From: Mycolicibacterium sp. P1-5
GTDB taxonomy: Bacteria; Actinomycetota; Actinomycetes; Mycobacteriales; Mycobacteriaceae
Length of the DNA stretch: 64,000 nt
Assembly: GCF_008329565.1 (NCBI RefSeq)
Contig: NZ_NPKT01000004.1
Location: 62,001-126,000 of the forward strand
Direction: 5' to 3'
The notes below the pieces were generated by a model. It made no database searches. It was not told where the DNA came from and saw only the letters and a program-made list of their open reading frames with translations. Shown piece by piece: positions 27,202-35,705 of this stretch. Within the stretch, counting starts at the first letter, position 1. Each line of letters starts with the position of its first letter. Made by a program: the position numbers and the translations under genes.

Positions 27202-28083
27202 CTAAGCACCGTTGTTGGAGCCGCCGGAATTGGCCCCGGGGATGTCGGTGATCGGGATGTTGGGCATCGGCTTGGGCGACGGTGTATTCGGCAGGGTCGG
27301 GATGTCAGCGACGGGGATGTCCTGCAGCTGATTCGCCGGCGGGCCGTTGTCGCGCGATCCGTAGACGCTGCCCGGTGCACGCGGGCCCAGCATCTGGGTC
27401 ACGGTGACCAGGTGATAGCCGTTGGCCTTGAGCACCGGGATGAACTGCTCGACCAGATCGACCGTGGACGAGTAGGTGTCGTGGAACAGCACCACCGAAT
27501 TGGGCTTGATCTGGGTCATCAGCATGTAGCGGGTGGCGTTGGTGTTCGAGTCGTTCGCCCAGTCGAACGGGATCACGTCCCACAGGATCGCCGCCAGTCC
27601 GTACTGGGCGGCGACCTTGTTCACCGCGTCGTTGGTCAGCCCGCCGGCCGGCCGCCACAGCACCGGCGTCTGCCCGGTGGCGGCCTTGATCGCGTCGTTG
27701 GCCTTGCTGAACTGGGCCGGCACATCCTCGGGTGGGATCGTCGTCATGTTCGGGTGTTCCCACGTGTGGCTGCCGAGCTCCATGCCAGCATCGACGACCC
27801 GCTTGGCACCGGCAGGATTGGCCGCCACCTTGTTGCCGATCTCGAAGAATGTCGCCTTTGCGCCAGCCTTCTCAAGGACGCTCAGCAGCCGGTCGGTGTA
27901 CGGCGACGGTCCGTCGTCGAACGTCAGTGCCACGCACTTGACCACCGAGCAGTCGACGGAGTCGGCCTTCGCCACCTTGACGTGCCCGGTGAAGCCACCG
28001 ATCACGACGACCGCGACACCAGCGCAGGCCCCGATCGCGGTCCGCAGATAGGACCAGGACAGGCTGTCGGGTCGGCGCGTCAC
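27202..28083 (-). CDS. Secreted or membrane-anchored polysaccharide deacetylase (Rv1096-like)
   Basis: A 293-residue NodB-fold (CE4) enzyme. An N-terminal hydrophobic segment (IGACAGVAVVVIGGFTG, 17-33) targets it to or across the membrane. The catalytic motifs are ALTFDDGPSP (base Asp and metal Asp) and GSHTWEHPNM (metal His pair); RPAGG and FHDT supply motifs 3-5. A Pro-rich C-terminus (PTLPNTPSPKPMPNIP) may span the wall. The M. tuberculosis homologue is reported as a peptidoglycan deacetylase. A TAAACT -10 box gives it its own leaderless promoter behind phoH2. Confidence 0.9.
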   Translation of the reverse strand: MTRRPDSLSWSYLRTAIGACAGVAVVVIGGFTGHVKVAKADSVDCSVVKCVALTFDDGPSPYTDRLLSVLEKAGAKATFFEIGNKVAANPAGAKRVVDAGMELGSHTWEHPNMTTIPPEDVPAQFSKANDAIKAATGQTPVLWRPAGGLTNDAVNKVAAQYGLAAILWDVIPFDWANDSNTNATRYMLMTQIKPNSVVLFHDTYSSTVDLVEQFIPVLKANGYHLVTVTQMLGPRAPGSVYGSRDNGPPANQLQDIPVADIPTLPNTPSPKPMPNIPITDIPGANSGGSNNGA

Positions 28084-28090
28084 GCCAGTG

Positions 28091-28096
28091 AGTTTA
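28091..28096 (-). promoter_or_regulatory. -10 box, leaderless promoter of the deacetylase gene
   Basis: On the minus strand TAAACT, then 7 nt, then GTG at 28083. Confidence 0.55.
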
Positions 28097-28115
28097 CCGG
28101 CACGCGTTCTTCAGC

Positions 28116-28164
28116 GATTTGGGCGCGTTTTCCGCCGCTGAGCGAACGTAAACGCGCCGAAATC
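28116..28164. repeat. Intergenic palindrome, 15-bp arms, between phoH2 and the deacetylase gene
   Basis: GATTTGGGCGCGTTT (28116-28130) and AAACGCGCCGAAATC (28150-28164) are inverted repeats with one mismatch around a 19-nt loop. The element starts 2 nt after the phoH2 stop codon. It can fold into a very stable hairpin and could end the phoH2 transcript, although no U-tract follows. It resembles the repetitive extragenic palindromes seen in mycobacteria. Confidence 0.7.
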
Positions 28165-28166
28165 AC

Positions 28167-29486
28167 TCAGGGCAGGGCGCCGGGGCTGATCTCCTCGAGC
28201 ATCTCGGTGACGAGCGCGGCGATCGGTGAACGTTCGCTACGCATGAGGGTGATGTGCGCGAACAGCGGGTGACCCTTGAGTTTCTCGATGACCGCCGCCA
28301 CACCGTCATGGCGCCCGACGCGCAAGTTGTCGCGCTGCGCGACGTCGTGGGTCAACACCACCCGCGACCCGCTGCCGAGCCGCGAGAGCACGGTCAACAG
28401 CACGTTGCGTTCCAGCGACTGCGCCTCGTCGACGATCACGAACGAGTCGTGCAGCGAACGACCGCGGATGTGGGTCAGCGGCAAGACTTCGAGCATGCCG
28501 CGGGAGAGCACCTCTTCAAGCACGGCCGGTGAAGCGAGGCCCTCGAGGGTGTCGAAGACGGCCTGCGCCCACGGGCCCATCTTGTCGCTCTCACTGCCCG
28601 GCAGGTAGCCGAGCTCCTGCCCGCCGACGGCGTACAGCGGCCGGAACACCACGACCTTGCGCTGGGTGCGCCGCTCCAGCACCGCCTCCAGGCCGGCGCA
28701 CAGCGCGAGCGCCGACTTACCGGTTCCGGCCTTGCCGCCCAGCGACACGATGCCCACCGATTCGTCCTGCAGCAGATCGAGTGCGACGCGCTGTTCGGCC
28801 GACCTTCCCCGGAGGCCGAACACTTCGCGATCGCCGCGAACCAGCTGAACCTTCTTGTCCGCGTTCACCCGGCCCAAAGCACTCGAGTTGGCGCCGAGCA
28901 GCCGAATGCCGGTGTGACATGGCAGATTACGCGCTTCCTCGAGATCGATCTCGCCGTCGGAGAAGATCGTGTCGACGTCCTCGCCGGCAACGTCGAGCTC
29001 GGTCATGCCGGTCCAGCCGGAGGTGATCACGTCCTGGGCGTGGTACTCGTCGGCCAGCAGACCGACCGCGCCGGCCTTCACTCGCAGCGGAATGTCCTTG
29101 CTGACCAACGTGACTCGTTTACCTTCGGCGGCGAGGTTCGCCGCGACGGTCAGGATCCGGGTGTCGTTGCTCTCAGTGCGGAAGCCCGACGGCAGCACCG
29201 ACTGGTCGCTGTGGTTGAGCTCGACATTCAGCGTTCCGCCTTCTGTCCCAATGGGAATCGGCTGATCGAGGCGACCGTGTTCGAGACGAAGATCATCGAA
29301 CAACCGCAGCGCCTGCCGGGCGAACCAACCCAACTCGTGGTGGTGGCGTTTGGCTTCCAATTCACTGATGACCACGAGCGGTACCACCACTTCGTGTTCG
29401 GCGAACCGGGTGCACGCCCACGGGTCGGACAGCAGGACTGAGGTGTCGAGAACATACGTCCGAATGGGCGACTGCGAATCGGTCAC
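28167..29486 (-). CDS. phoH2: PhoH2: PIN-domain RNase fused to PhoH ATPase/helicase
   Basis: A 439-residue fusion. Residues 8-130 form a PIN domain with acidic active-site residues ([37 protein letters not shown]). Residues 230-430 form the PhoH P-loop domain with Walker [13 protein letters not shown], Walker [13 protein letters not shown] and [17 protein letters not shown]. Mycobacterial PhoH2 is described as an ATP-dependent RNA helicase and RNase. The GTG at 29486 follows GAGGAG. A 37-codon ORF ends 16 bp upstream, in the position reported for the partner gene phoAT. Confidence 0.95.
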   Translation of the reverse strand: MTDSQSPIRTYVLDTSVLLSDPWACTRFAEHEVVVPLVVISELEAKRHHHELGWFARQALRLFDDLRLEHGRLDQPIPIGTEGGTLNVELNHSDQSVLPSGFRTESNDTRILTVAANLAAEGKRVTLVSKDIPLRVKAGAVGLLADEYHAQDVITSGWTGMTELDVAGEDVDTIFSDGEIDLEEARNLPCHTGIRLLGANSSALGRVNADKKVQLVRGDREVFGLRGRSAEQRVALDLLQDESVGIVSLGGKAGTGKSALALCAGLEAVLERRTQRKVVVFRPLYAVGGQELGYLPGSESDKMGPWAQAVFDTLEGLASPAVLEEVLSRGMLEVLPLTHIRGRSLHDSFVIVDEAQSLERNVLLTVLSRLGSGSRVVLTHDVAQRDNLRVGRHDGVAAVIEKLKGHPLFAHITLMRSERSPIAALVTEMLEEISPGALP

Positions 29487-29502
29487 TGGGCGCTCCTCAA
29501 GT

Positions 29503-29616
29503 TCACGCGGTCCCCGCGAACCCTTCGGCGGAAACTGCGGCACCAGGACCGGGACCGGTCCTGTCGTAGTCGATACGAAAGGTGCCGCCCGGACAGCAGA
29601 GCATGTCGCTAGCCAT
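29503..29616 (-). CDS. Small ORF upstream of phoH2, candidate phoAT partner
   Basis: A 37-codon ORF (ATG at 29616 to TGA at 29503). It begins [20 protein letters not shown] and ends EGFAGTA, and the GAGGAG of phoH2 lies just after its stop. A TAGCGT -10 box 8 nt before the ATG supports a near-leaderless start, so this could be the first cistron of the phoH2 transcript. Reports describe a small antitoxin-like gene, phoAT, directly upstream of mycobacterial phoH2. I cannot confirm homology to it. An adjacent cysteine pair and the FRIDYDR stretch look protein-like rather than random. Confidence 0.5.
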   Translation of the reverse strand: MASDMLCCPGGTFRIDYDRTGPGPGAAVSAEGFAGTA

Positions 29617-29624
29617 CGAAAGTG

Positions 29625-29630
29625 ACGCTA
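29625..29630 (-). promoter_or_regulatory. -10 box upstream of the small ORF and phoH2
   Basis: On the minus strand TAGCGT, 8 nt before the ATG at 29616. It would make phoH2 transcription independent of desA2. Confidence 0.5.
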
Positions 29631-29645
29631 CTCCGGTAGCGGGGT

Positions 29646-29664
29646 GCGCGCCGAGCAGGCGCGC
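29646..29664 (-). terminator. Hairpin after desA2
   Basis: A perfect 7-bp GC stem (GCGCGCC/GGCGCGC) with a 5-nt loop, about 8 nt past the desA2 stop. It has no U-tract, which is common for mycobacterial terminators. Confidence 0.5.
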
Positions 29665-29671
29665 GGACGTG

Positions 29672-30499
29672 TTACGAGCGAACGATTTTCTTCAGCACCG
29701 ACTCGTCGCCCAGGCCCCACGCCGCGATGCGGTCGGTGACCACCTTGCGGGAGGCGGCGAAGTCGAAAATGCCGGCATTCGCGACGTTCTGCAGCTTGTC
29801 GCGGTACTCCCAGATGTCCCCGCCGACCAGACCGAAACCGGCTGCGCGGCGGGCGATCGCATTGATCGTCGAGTCGCGGTGAGTTTGCAGGCAGTGCGCG
29901 ACGAGGTTGGCGAAGAACTCCTCGTGGCGCTCCTCGTCGGCAGCGATGCGGCCGACCAACTGCTTGAGCGCCGGCTCGTCGATCTTGGCCTCGAGGTTGC
30001 GGGTGAACACCGCGTGCGCCCGCTCGTAGAACGCCATGAACACCAGCGTCTCGATCTGGGTGAACTGGTCGGCCCGGTAGCCGCGCATGACGTGGTTGAC
30101 GCGGACGTCCTCGTTGGCGGTCGGGTCGAAGTTGCGGGTAACGACGAGGTAGTTGCGCAGTGCGATGGCGTGCAGGTTCTCCTCGGCGGTCCACCGGCCC
30201 AGCCAGCGGCCCCATTTGTCTTCCAGAATGAAGTGCTCGACGAGCTCGCGGTGGTATCCGGCGAGGTTGTCCTTGGTGATCAGCAGGATCTCTAACGCGT
30301 CGACGACGTCCGCAGACAGGGTCACCTGGGAGGGGCCCCAGTCCGTGCCGCCCAGGAAGGCGAAGTTCTCGCCCTGGTCGAACGGGACGTAGTCATGGCC
30401 GTACCACTCGTCGGCGGTAGCCAGATAGCGAACCAGATTGTCAGCGACAACCGGCTCGAGTTCGAGCGTCAGCGCATTCGCGACAGGTTTCTGTGCCAT
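29672..30499 (-). CDS. desA2: Acyl-ACP desaturase DesA2
   Basis: A soluble di-iron acyl-[ACP] desaturase homologue, linked in mycobacteria to mycolic-acid precursor desaturation. The 275-residue product has diiron ligands in TAEENLHAIAL (EENxH) and AADEERHEEFF (DEERHE). The N-terminal ligand region (AFLGGTDWGPSQV) is shorter than in plant desaturases, as known for DesA2, which lacks some canonical residues. A TAATGT -10 box 6 nt before the ATG indicates a leaderless transcript. Confidence 0.93.
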   Translation of the reverse strand: MAQKPVANALTLELEPVVADNLVRYLATADEWYGHDYVPFDQGENFAFLGGTDWGPSQVTLSADVVDALEILLITKDNLAGYHRELVEHFILEDKWGRWLGRWTAEENLHAIALRNYLVVTRNFDPTANEDVRVNHVMRGYRADQFTQIETLVFMAFYERAHAVFTRNLEAKIDEPALKQLVGRIAADEERHEEFFANLVAHCLQTHRDSTINAIARRAAGFGLVGGDIWEYRDKLQNVANAGIFDFAASRKVVTDRIAAWGLGDESVLKKIVRS

Positions 30500-30505
30500 G
30501 CGGTT

Positions 30506-30511
30506 ACATTA
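30506..30511 (-). promoter_or_regulatory. -10 box, leaderless promoter of desA2
   Basis: On the minus strand TAATGT, then 6 nt, then ATG at 30499. Confidence 0.6.
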
Positions 30512-30556
30512 ACTCAATTATGTGGGAGTCGTAAAATTCCAAACGGTGTTTTGCGC

Positions 30557-32023
30557 CTACAGCGTCAGTCCCGGGTAAAGCGGGTTGGCGGCAAGCAGCT
30601 CGGCGGCGGCGGCATGGACCCGGTCGGCGGTGCCGTCGGCCAGCTTGTACTTGGCCTTCGACGAACCCTCGGCCTCGGTGTGGGTCAGCACCTCGACCAC
30701 CAGCTCGGCGACCCGGTCGAACTCGTCCGGCCCGAACCCGCGGGTGGTCAGCGCCGGGGTGCCGAACCGGATTCCGCTGGTGTACCAGGCGCCATTCGGG
30801 TCCGACGGGATTGCATTGCGGTTGGTGACCACGCCGGAATCCAGCAGAGCCGACTCGGCCTGGCGACCGGTCAGTCCGTAGGACTGGACGTCGAGCAGCA
30901 CCAGGTGGTTGTCGGTGCCACCGGTGACCAGCTTCGCGCCGCGCTTGGACAGGCCCTCGGCGAACGCCTTGGCGTTGTCGGCGATCCGCTGTGCGTAGGC
31001 CTTAAACGATGGCTGGCGAGCCTCGGCCAGTGCGACGGCTTTGGCCGCCATGACGTGGGACAGCGGACCGCCGAGGACCATCGGGCAGCCCTTGTCGACG
31101 GCTGGCGCGAACTCCTCGGTGGCCAGCACCAGGCCACCGCGGGGCCCGCGCAGCGACTTGTGCGTGGTCGTGGTCGTCACGTGGGCGTGTGGGACCGGGT
31201 CCTCGTCGCCGGTGAAGACCTTGCCTGCGACCAACCCGGCGAAATGCGCCATGTCGACCATCAGGGTGGCGCCGACCTCGTCGGCGATATCGCGCATCGT
31301 GGCGAAATTGATCCGCCTCGGGTAGGCCGAGTAGCCGGCGACCAGGATGAGCGGCTTGAACTCCTTGGCGGTGGCGCGCACGGCGTCGTAGTCGATCAGG
31401 CCGGTCTCAGGGTTGGTGCCATAGCTGCGCTGATGGAACATCTTGCCGGAGATGTTGGGCCGGAAGCCGTGGGTGAGGTGGCCGCCGGCGTCCAGCGACA
31501 TGCCCAGCAGCCGCTGGCTGCCCAGCCGAGCGCGCAGCCGCTCCCACTCCGCCTCGGAGAGGTCATTGATGTGCTTGACCCCGGAATCGGTCAGCGCGGG
31601 CGCCTCGATCCGGGTGGCCAGGATGGCCCAGAACGCGACCAGGTTGGCGTCGATCCCGGAGTGCGGCTGGGCGTAGGCGTACGGGGCACCGAACAGTTCG
31701 CGCGCGTGCTCGGCGGCCAGCGACTCGACGGTGTCGACGTTCTGGCAGGCGGCGTAGAACCGGTGCCCGACGGTGCCCTCGGCATACTTGTCCGAGAACC
31801 AGGTGCCCATGGTCAGCAGCACAGCTGGCGACGCATAGTTCTCGCTGGCGATCAGTTTGAGCGAATCCCGTTGATCGGCAAGCTCTTTGCGCGTGGCATC
31901 GGCGATCCGCGGCTCGACGGTCTCGATGACTGCCAGGGCCGCCCGGTAGGCCTCACTGGCGGTGGCGGCGTAGTCGGCGCCCGGGGCGGGCACGCGCGGC
32001 GAGATCGTCGAATCTGCAGTCAT
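30557..32023 (-). CDS. glyA: Serine hydroxymethyltransferase, long form
   Basis: This PLP enzyme interconverts serine and glycine with tetrahydrofolate. The 488-residue product has [65 protein letters not shown] and the PLP lysine in [16 protein letters not shown]. It is longer and clearly different from the roughly 426-residue M. tuberculosis GlyA1 as I remember it, with an insertion near residues 135-170 and [13 protein letters not shown] instead of VSTTVHKTLGGG. It resembles SHMTs of other actinomycetes. It has a leaderless TAGGCT promoter. Confidence 0.93.
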   Translation of the reverse strand: MTADSTISPRVPAPGADYAATASEAYRAALAVIETVEPRIADATRKELADQRDSLKLIASENYASPAVLLTMGTWFSDKYAEGTVGHRFYAACQNVDTVESLAAEHARELFGAPYAYAQPHSGIDANLVAFWAILATRIEAPALTDSGVKHINDLSEAEWERLRARLGSQRLLGMSLDAGGHLTHGFRPNISGKMFHQRSYGTNPETGLIDYDAVRATAKEFKPLILVAGYSAYPRRINFATMRDIADEVGATLMVDMAHFAGLVAGKVFTGDEDPVPHAHVTTTTTHKSLRGPRGGLVLATEEFAPAVDKGCPMVLGGPLSHVMAAKAVALAEARQPSFKAYAQRIADNAKAFAEGLSKRGAKLVTGGTDNHLVLLDVQSYGLTGRQAESALLDSGVVTNRNAIPSDPNGAWYTSGIRFGTPALTTRGFGPDEFDRVAELVVEVLTHTEAEGSSKAKYKLADGTADRVHAAAAELLAANPLYPGLTL

Positions 32024-32029
32024 GGCTCA

Positions 32030-32035
32030 AGCCTA
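32030..32035 (-). promoter_or_regulatory. -10 box, leaderless promoter of glyA
   Basis: On the minus strand TAGGCT, then 6 nt, then ATG at 32023. It overlaps nothing else; the DUF885 stop is 12 bp further on. Confidence 0.55.
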
Positions 32036-32046
32036 TCCGCCGCTGT

Positions 32047-33264
32047 TCAGGCCGCGTCCACCCGCAGCGCCGACGGGATCAGTGGCTCGTCGAGCAGCCG
32101 GCCGAACCGTTCGGTGAGCCCGATTCCGGCCGGCCGGTCGTCGAGCCAACCCCGCAGCAACCGGTACCCCTCGACGTAGGTGCTGGTGTACGCCCGCCAC
32201 AACGGCGATGACAGAAACCGCAGCATCTGCCGGGCGCGGGTGTCGTCGACCAACAGCCAGCGCTGCAGGAAGGCGACGACCTCGTCGACGTCGCGGTGTT
32301 CGTCGTGCAGCATCAGTGCGGCGTCCTGGCGCACGTCTGCCAGCGCGGCGGTCGCCTCCGACAGCGTTTCGGCGCGCTCGCCCTCGAACCGCAGCCCCAG
32401 ATCGGCGTAGATCTCCCCTGCCCAGCTCCCCCACCCCGGTCCAACGGCGGCGTACAGCGCCAGGTCGGCAAGCCCTTCGGCCATCAGGCATTGCGGGGTG
32501 TTGACCAGGAAGATGGTCTGCTCCTGCTGATCCTGCCCGGCCACCAGCCCGACCTCTTTGCGGCAGTGCTCGGTGTGGTGGCCCGGATAGGACTCGTGGG
32601 CGACCAGCCGCGGCAGGTTGGCCATCTGCTGCTTGAGGTCGGCGTTGACCGCGACCGTCGAGGTGTAGTTGCCGTTGTAGTAGTTGAAGCCCGACCACGG
32701 CTTGTCGGTCACCACCTCGTAGACGATGGTCTCGGCGTCGGGCAGCGGATAGGTCGCCCGCACCTTGTCGCGCAGCGCACTCGAGAACGCGTAGATGCAT
32801 TCCTCCAGCCGATCGGGCGGGATCTCGTCGTTGCGGCGGTGGGCCTCCATCCGCTCTGCCAACGACCCGCTGCCGCCGAGCACCTCGTCGATGCGGGCGT
32901 GCGCGGCGCGGTAGCGCTCGGGATCACCGCGGCTGATCTCGACGTCGAAGTAGTTGCGCACCTCGTCGACGAATCCGACCTCCTCGCCGGCGAACTTGCG
33001 CGCCGAGAATTGCAAGGCGCGCAGGTGGGCACCGATGAAATCGGCACGCCGATCGGTGAAGCCCGCTTCGCGTGGAACCCGGGGCAGTTCGGCCAGCAAC
33101 CGGTCCGCCTGTCGGGCGAGTTCGGCCGGCTCGGGAGCGGGCTCGTCAGCGACGGCGCGGCGCAGGTCGGGATCGCCGGTGAAGGAGTCGACGTAACCCT
33201 CCTCGATGCGGTCGAACCGCAAGCCGAGGGTTAAGTAATCGCGGATGAGGGTGCCGGGCTGCAT
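32047..33264 (-). CDS. DUF885 family, gluzincin-like metallopeptidase
   Basis: A 405-residue soluble protein. Its central motif [11 protein letters not shown] (about residue 215-225) is an HExxx-type zinc site, and a downstream Glu in [15 protein letters not shown] (around 255) would be the third ligand, as in DUF885 proteins. N- and C-terminal parts are helical. Family members are annotated as putative carboxypeptidases, with few characterised. The ATG at 33264 is supported by a TAGCTT -10 box 7 nt upstream. It is divergent from coaA. Confidence 0.85.
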   Translation of the reverse strand: MQPGTLIRDYLTLGLRFDRIEEGYVDSFTGDPDLRRAVADEPAPEPAELARQADRLLAELPRVPREAGFTDRRADFIGAHLRALQFSARKFAGEEVGFVDEVRNYFDVEISRGDPERYRAAHARIDEVLGGSGSLAERMEAHRRNDEIPPDRLEECIYAFSSALRDKVRATYPLPDAETIVYEVVTDKPWSGFNYYNGNYTSTVAVNADLKQQMANLPRLVAHESYPGHHTEHCRKEVGLVAGQDQQEQTIFLVNTPQCLMAEGLADLALYAAVGPGWGSWAGEIYADLGLRFEGERAETLSEATAALADVRQDAALMLHDEHRDVDEVVAFLQRWLLVDDTRARQMLRFLSSPLWRAYTSTYVEGYRLLRGWLDDRPAGIGLTERFGRLLDEPLIPSALRVDAA

Positions 33265-33271
33265 GTCAACC

Positions 33272-33277
33272 AAGCTA
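33272..33277 (-). promoter_or_regulatory. -10 box, leaderless promoter of the DUF885 gene
   Basis: On the minus strand TAGCTT, then 7 nt, then ATG at 33264. Confidence 0.5.
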
Positions 33278-33294
33278 ACTGCAAGACTGGCAGG

Positions 33295-34233
33295 ATGGCG
33301 CGGCTGAGTGAACCCAGCCCTTACGTCGAGTTCGACCGGAGTCAATGGCGTTCACTGCGCATGGCGACCCCGTTGAAACTGACGGAGGACGAACTGGTTG
33401 GGCTGCGCGGCCTTGGCGAGCAGGTCGATCTGCTCGAGGTCGAAGAGGTCTATCTGCCGCTGGCCCGGCTCATCCATCTGCAGGTGGCCGCGCGCCAGCG
33501 GCTGTTCGCCGCGACCTCTGAGTTTCTCGGTGAGCCGCAGCAGAATCCAAACCGGCCGGTGCCGTTCATCATCGGCGTCGCAGGCAGCGTGGCCGTCGGC
33601 AAGTCCACCACCGCGCGTGTGCTGCAGGCGCTGCTGGCCCGCTGGGAGCACCACCCGCGCGTCGACCTGGTCACCACCGACGGCTTCCTTTATCCCAATG
33701 CCGAGCTATCTCGTCGAAACTTGATGCACCGCAAGGGGTTTCCGGAGAGCTACAACCGTCGGGCGCTGATGCGATTCGTGACGACGGTGAAGTCCGGCGC
33801 CGACCAAGTCTGCGCCCCGGTCTACTCCCATCTGATTTACGACATCGTCCCCGGCGAGAAACACGTCGTCACCCACCCGGACATCCTCATCCTCGAGGGA
33901 CTCAACGTCCTACAGACCGGTCCGACCCTGATGGTGTCGGATCTGTTCGACTTCTCCGTGTACGTCGACGCCCGTATCGAGGACATCGAGCAGTGGTACG
34001 TCAACCGGTTCCTGGCGATGCGGGCCGGCGCGTTCGCCAACCCGGCGTCACACTTCCACCACTACGCGGGGCTCACCGACGGCCAGGCTGTGGCGGCCGC
34101 CCGCGACATCTGGAGCTCGATCAACCGGCCGAATCTGATCGAGAACATCCTGCCGACCCGACCGCGGGCGACGCTGGTCCTGCGCAAGGACGCCGACCAT
34201 GCGATCAACCGGCTGCGGCTGCGCAAGCTTTAG
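33295..34233 (+). CDS. coaA: Type I pantothenate kinase
   Basis: CoaA phosphorylates pantothenate, the first and regulated step of coenzyme A synthesis. The 312-residue product equals the M. tuberculosis length and has Walker [57 protein letters not shown] and the C-terminal [14 protein letters not shown]. Its stop overlaps the convergent hypothetical gene by 4 bp. Confidence 0.97.
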   Translation: MARLSEPSPYVEFDRSQWRSLRMATPLKLTEDELVGLRGLGEQVDLLEVEEVYLPLARLIHLQVAARQRLFAATSEFLGEPQQNPNRPVPFIIGVAGSVAVGKSTTARVLQALLARWEHHPRVDLVTTDGFLYPNAELSRRNLMHRKGFPESYNRRALMRFVTTVKSGADQVCAPVYSHLIYDIVPGEKHVVTHPDILILEGLNVLQTGPTLMVSDLFDFSVYVDARIEDIEQWYVNRFLAMRAGAFANPASHFHHYAGLTDGQAVAAARDIWSSINRPNLIENILPTRPRATLVLRKDADHAINRLRLRKL

Positions 34234-34652
34234 TTGCCTGGCACTCCGGTCAGCGGGTTGAGCCGCAACACCGGCAGCGGGAACGCGAACTCCGCCTCGC
34301 CGGCGTCAGGATCGGAGTAGAGGCCGACGGTGTAGACACCCGCGGAGTACACCGTGATCGGCAGATGGTGGGCGAACACCCGGAACTTGACCGGCACCCC
34401 CGGGTTGTCGGGCCACTGCCAGGCGAACTCCAGAAGACCTACCCGCTCGCCTTCCGGCGATTTCGCGACGATGTAGCGGCGGGGCTCGTAGTCGCTGCCG
34501 CCCTGCGCATGGACGGCCAGCACCAGCGGCACGGTGATCTGCGAAGGCAGGCTCTCCACGTAGCAGCTCGTCATCGGGAAGCCTTCTGCGGTAACCCCGC
34601 CGGCTTCTTCCAGGACCGCCTTGCGCGCGGCTGCGAACGCTACGACATGCAT
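34230..34652 (-). CDS. Conserved hypothetical protein, beta-rich (possibly DUF6941-like)
   Basis: A 140-residue protein with no signal peptide or membrane helix. The pattern ([50 protein letters not shown]) suggests a beta-sandwich similar to small DUF6941 proteins, but I cannot verify this. It is the last gene of a minus-strand cluster behind the two paralogous membrane genes, 10 bp after the nearer one. Function is unknown. Confidence 0.65.
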   Translation of the reverse strand: MHVVAFAAARKAVLEEAGGVTAEGFPMTSCYVESLPSQITVPLVLAVHAQGGSDYEPRRYIVAKSPEGERVGLLEFAWQWPDNPGVPVKFRVFAHHLPITVYSAGVYTVGLYSDPDAGEAEFAFPLPVLRLNPLTGVPGN

Positions 34653-34662
34653 GCGCCCAACC

Positions 34663-35058
34663 CTATTTGATTCGGCGCACACCCAGGTACTGCAGGTCGG
34701 CGAACACCAGCGTGTACACGCCACTGGCCAGCATGACGACCACACCCGCAGTGGTCAGATCGAGCTCGATCACGGCCAGCACCGCCGCGGCGGTGAAGAT
34801 CAGATTGGCGATCGCGGTGGCGACGCCCGCCGTGCGCACCCGCTGCAGCCCGGCCGCCAGGAACACCACGACGGCATAGACGACGAACACGGCACCGGTG
34901 CTGAACTCGGCCACTTTCGAAGAGCCGGTGAACTCGGAGATCGGTCCGGCGGCGGCCATCAAGACGATGCCGCACAGGCCCGACAGGACGGCGTCGACCC
35001 GCATGGCCATCCGCAGCAGTGAGTCTGACGAGGTGGTGGTGGATGCAGTGGTGGTCAT
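34663..35058 (-). CDS. Small four-helix membrane protein, tandem paralogue B
   Basis: A 131-residue protein with four predicted helices after a Thr-rich start. It aligns with its neighbour at 35091: SDSLLRMAMRVDAVLSGLCG versus TDSLLRFAMRVDATLTGVLG at the start, and LQYLGVRRIK versus LQYLGVRRLA at the end. The ATG at 35058 follows GAAAGGAAC. No function is known. The pair arose by tandem duplication. Confidence 0.75.
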   Translation of the reverse strand: MTTTASTTTSSDSLLRMAMRVDAVLSGLCGIVLMAAAGPISEFTGSSKVAEFSTGAVFVVYAVVVFLAAGLQRVRTAGVATAIANLIFTAAAVLAVIELDLTTAGVVVMLASGVYTLVFADLQYLGVRRIK

Positions 35059-35090
35059 TGCTGTTCCTTTCGTGGTGGGTTGGTGGTGAG

Positions 35091-35504
35091 TCACGCCAGA
35101 CGGCGCACGCCGAGGTACTGCAGGACTGCGAAGGCGGCGGTGTAGAGAGCGCCGGCCAGTGCGGTGATGGATCCGAAGGTGGTGAGCGGCAACACCCCTG
35201 ACTCGGCGACCGCGATGATGCCAACGGTCCCAACGGTGTTGAACACCACCAGTCCGGTGCCGACCCGGCGGAGGTCGGGCGACGCGGCCAGCGCGTAGAC
35301 GACGAGCCCGCAGAGCGCGAACGCCGCACCTGCGATGTAGCCCTGCGCGGCGGTGAGTCCGGTCAGCCGGCCCAGCGGGTCGGCCATCGTCGCGATGGCC
35401 AAGCCGAGCACGCCGGTGAGGGTCGCGTCGACGCGCATCGCGAAGCGCAGCAGTGAGTCGGTGGAATCAGAAAGCGGTTGATGTCTGGTGAGGGTGGCGG
35501 TCAT
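35091..35504 (-). CDS. Small four-helix membrane protein, tandem paralogue A
   Basis: A 137-residue protein, paralogous to the next gene (32-bp gap). Helices lie near residues 28-45, 52-72, 78-100 and 106-128, and conserved ends (SLLRFAMRVDATLTG, YLGVRRLA) flank a freely varying core. The 55-bp tandem repeats begin 66 bp upstream of its start. Function is unknown. Confidence 0.75.
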   Translation of the reverse strand: MTATLTRHQPLSDSTDSLLRFAMRVDATLTGVLGLAIATMADPLGRLTGLTAAQGYIAGAAFALCGLVVYALAASPDLRRVGTGLVVFNTVGTVGIIAVAESGVLPLTTFGSITALAGALYTAAFAVLQYLGVRRLA

Positions 35505-35569
35505 GTCCGTAACGGTGCTCGCGGAGAACTGCCAGATCGAGGCGTGACGCTGCCAAGTACTGCCAACCG

Positions 35570-35702
35570 CAGGTCAACGCCGATGCGGGCGAGGAACGAG
35601 CCCGAGGAGAAGTGACCTATGGATCAGGTCAACGCCGATGCGGGCGAGGAACGAGCCCGAGGAGAAGTGACCTATGGATCAGGTCAACGCCGATGCGGGC
35701 GA
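35570..35702. repeat. 55-bp MIRU-like tandem repeat, 2.4 copies
   Basis: Two identical 55-bp units (35570-35624, 35625-35679) and a 23-bp partial copy (35680-35702). Each unit carries CGAGGAACGAGCCCGAGGAG, then GTGACC and TATGGATCAG, so it contains a GGAG, a stop (TGA) and an ATG. Reading on from the ATG gives the open frame MDQVNADAGEERARGEV into the next unit. It lies between same-strand genes, as MIRU elements do, and copy number may vary between strains. Confidence 0.85.
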
Positions 35703-35705
35703 AGG

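Noticed and set aside
30395-32179. Long plus-strand open frame (594 codons) opposite glyA and the end of desA2.
   Set aside because: A shadow of glyA; no recognisable domain and typical antisense composition.
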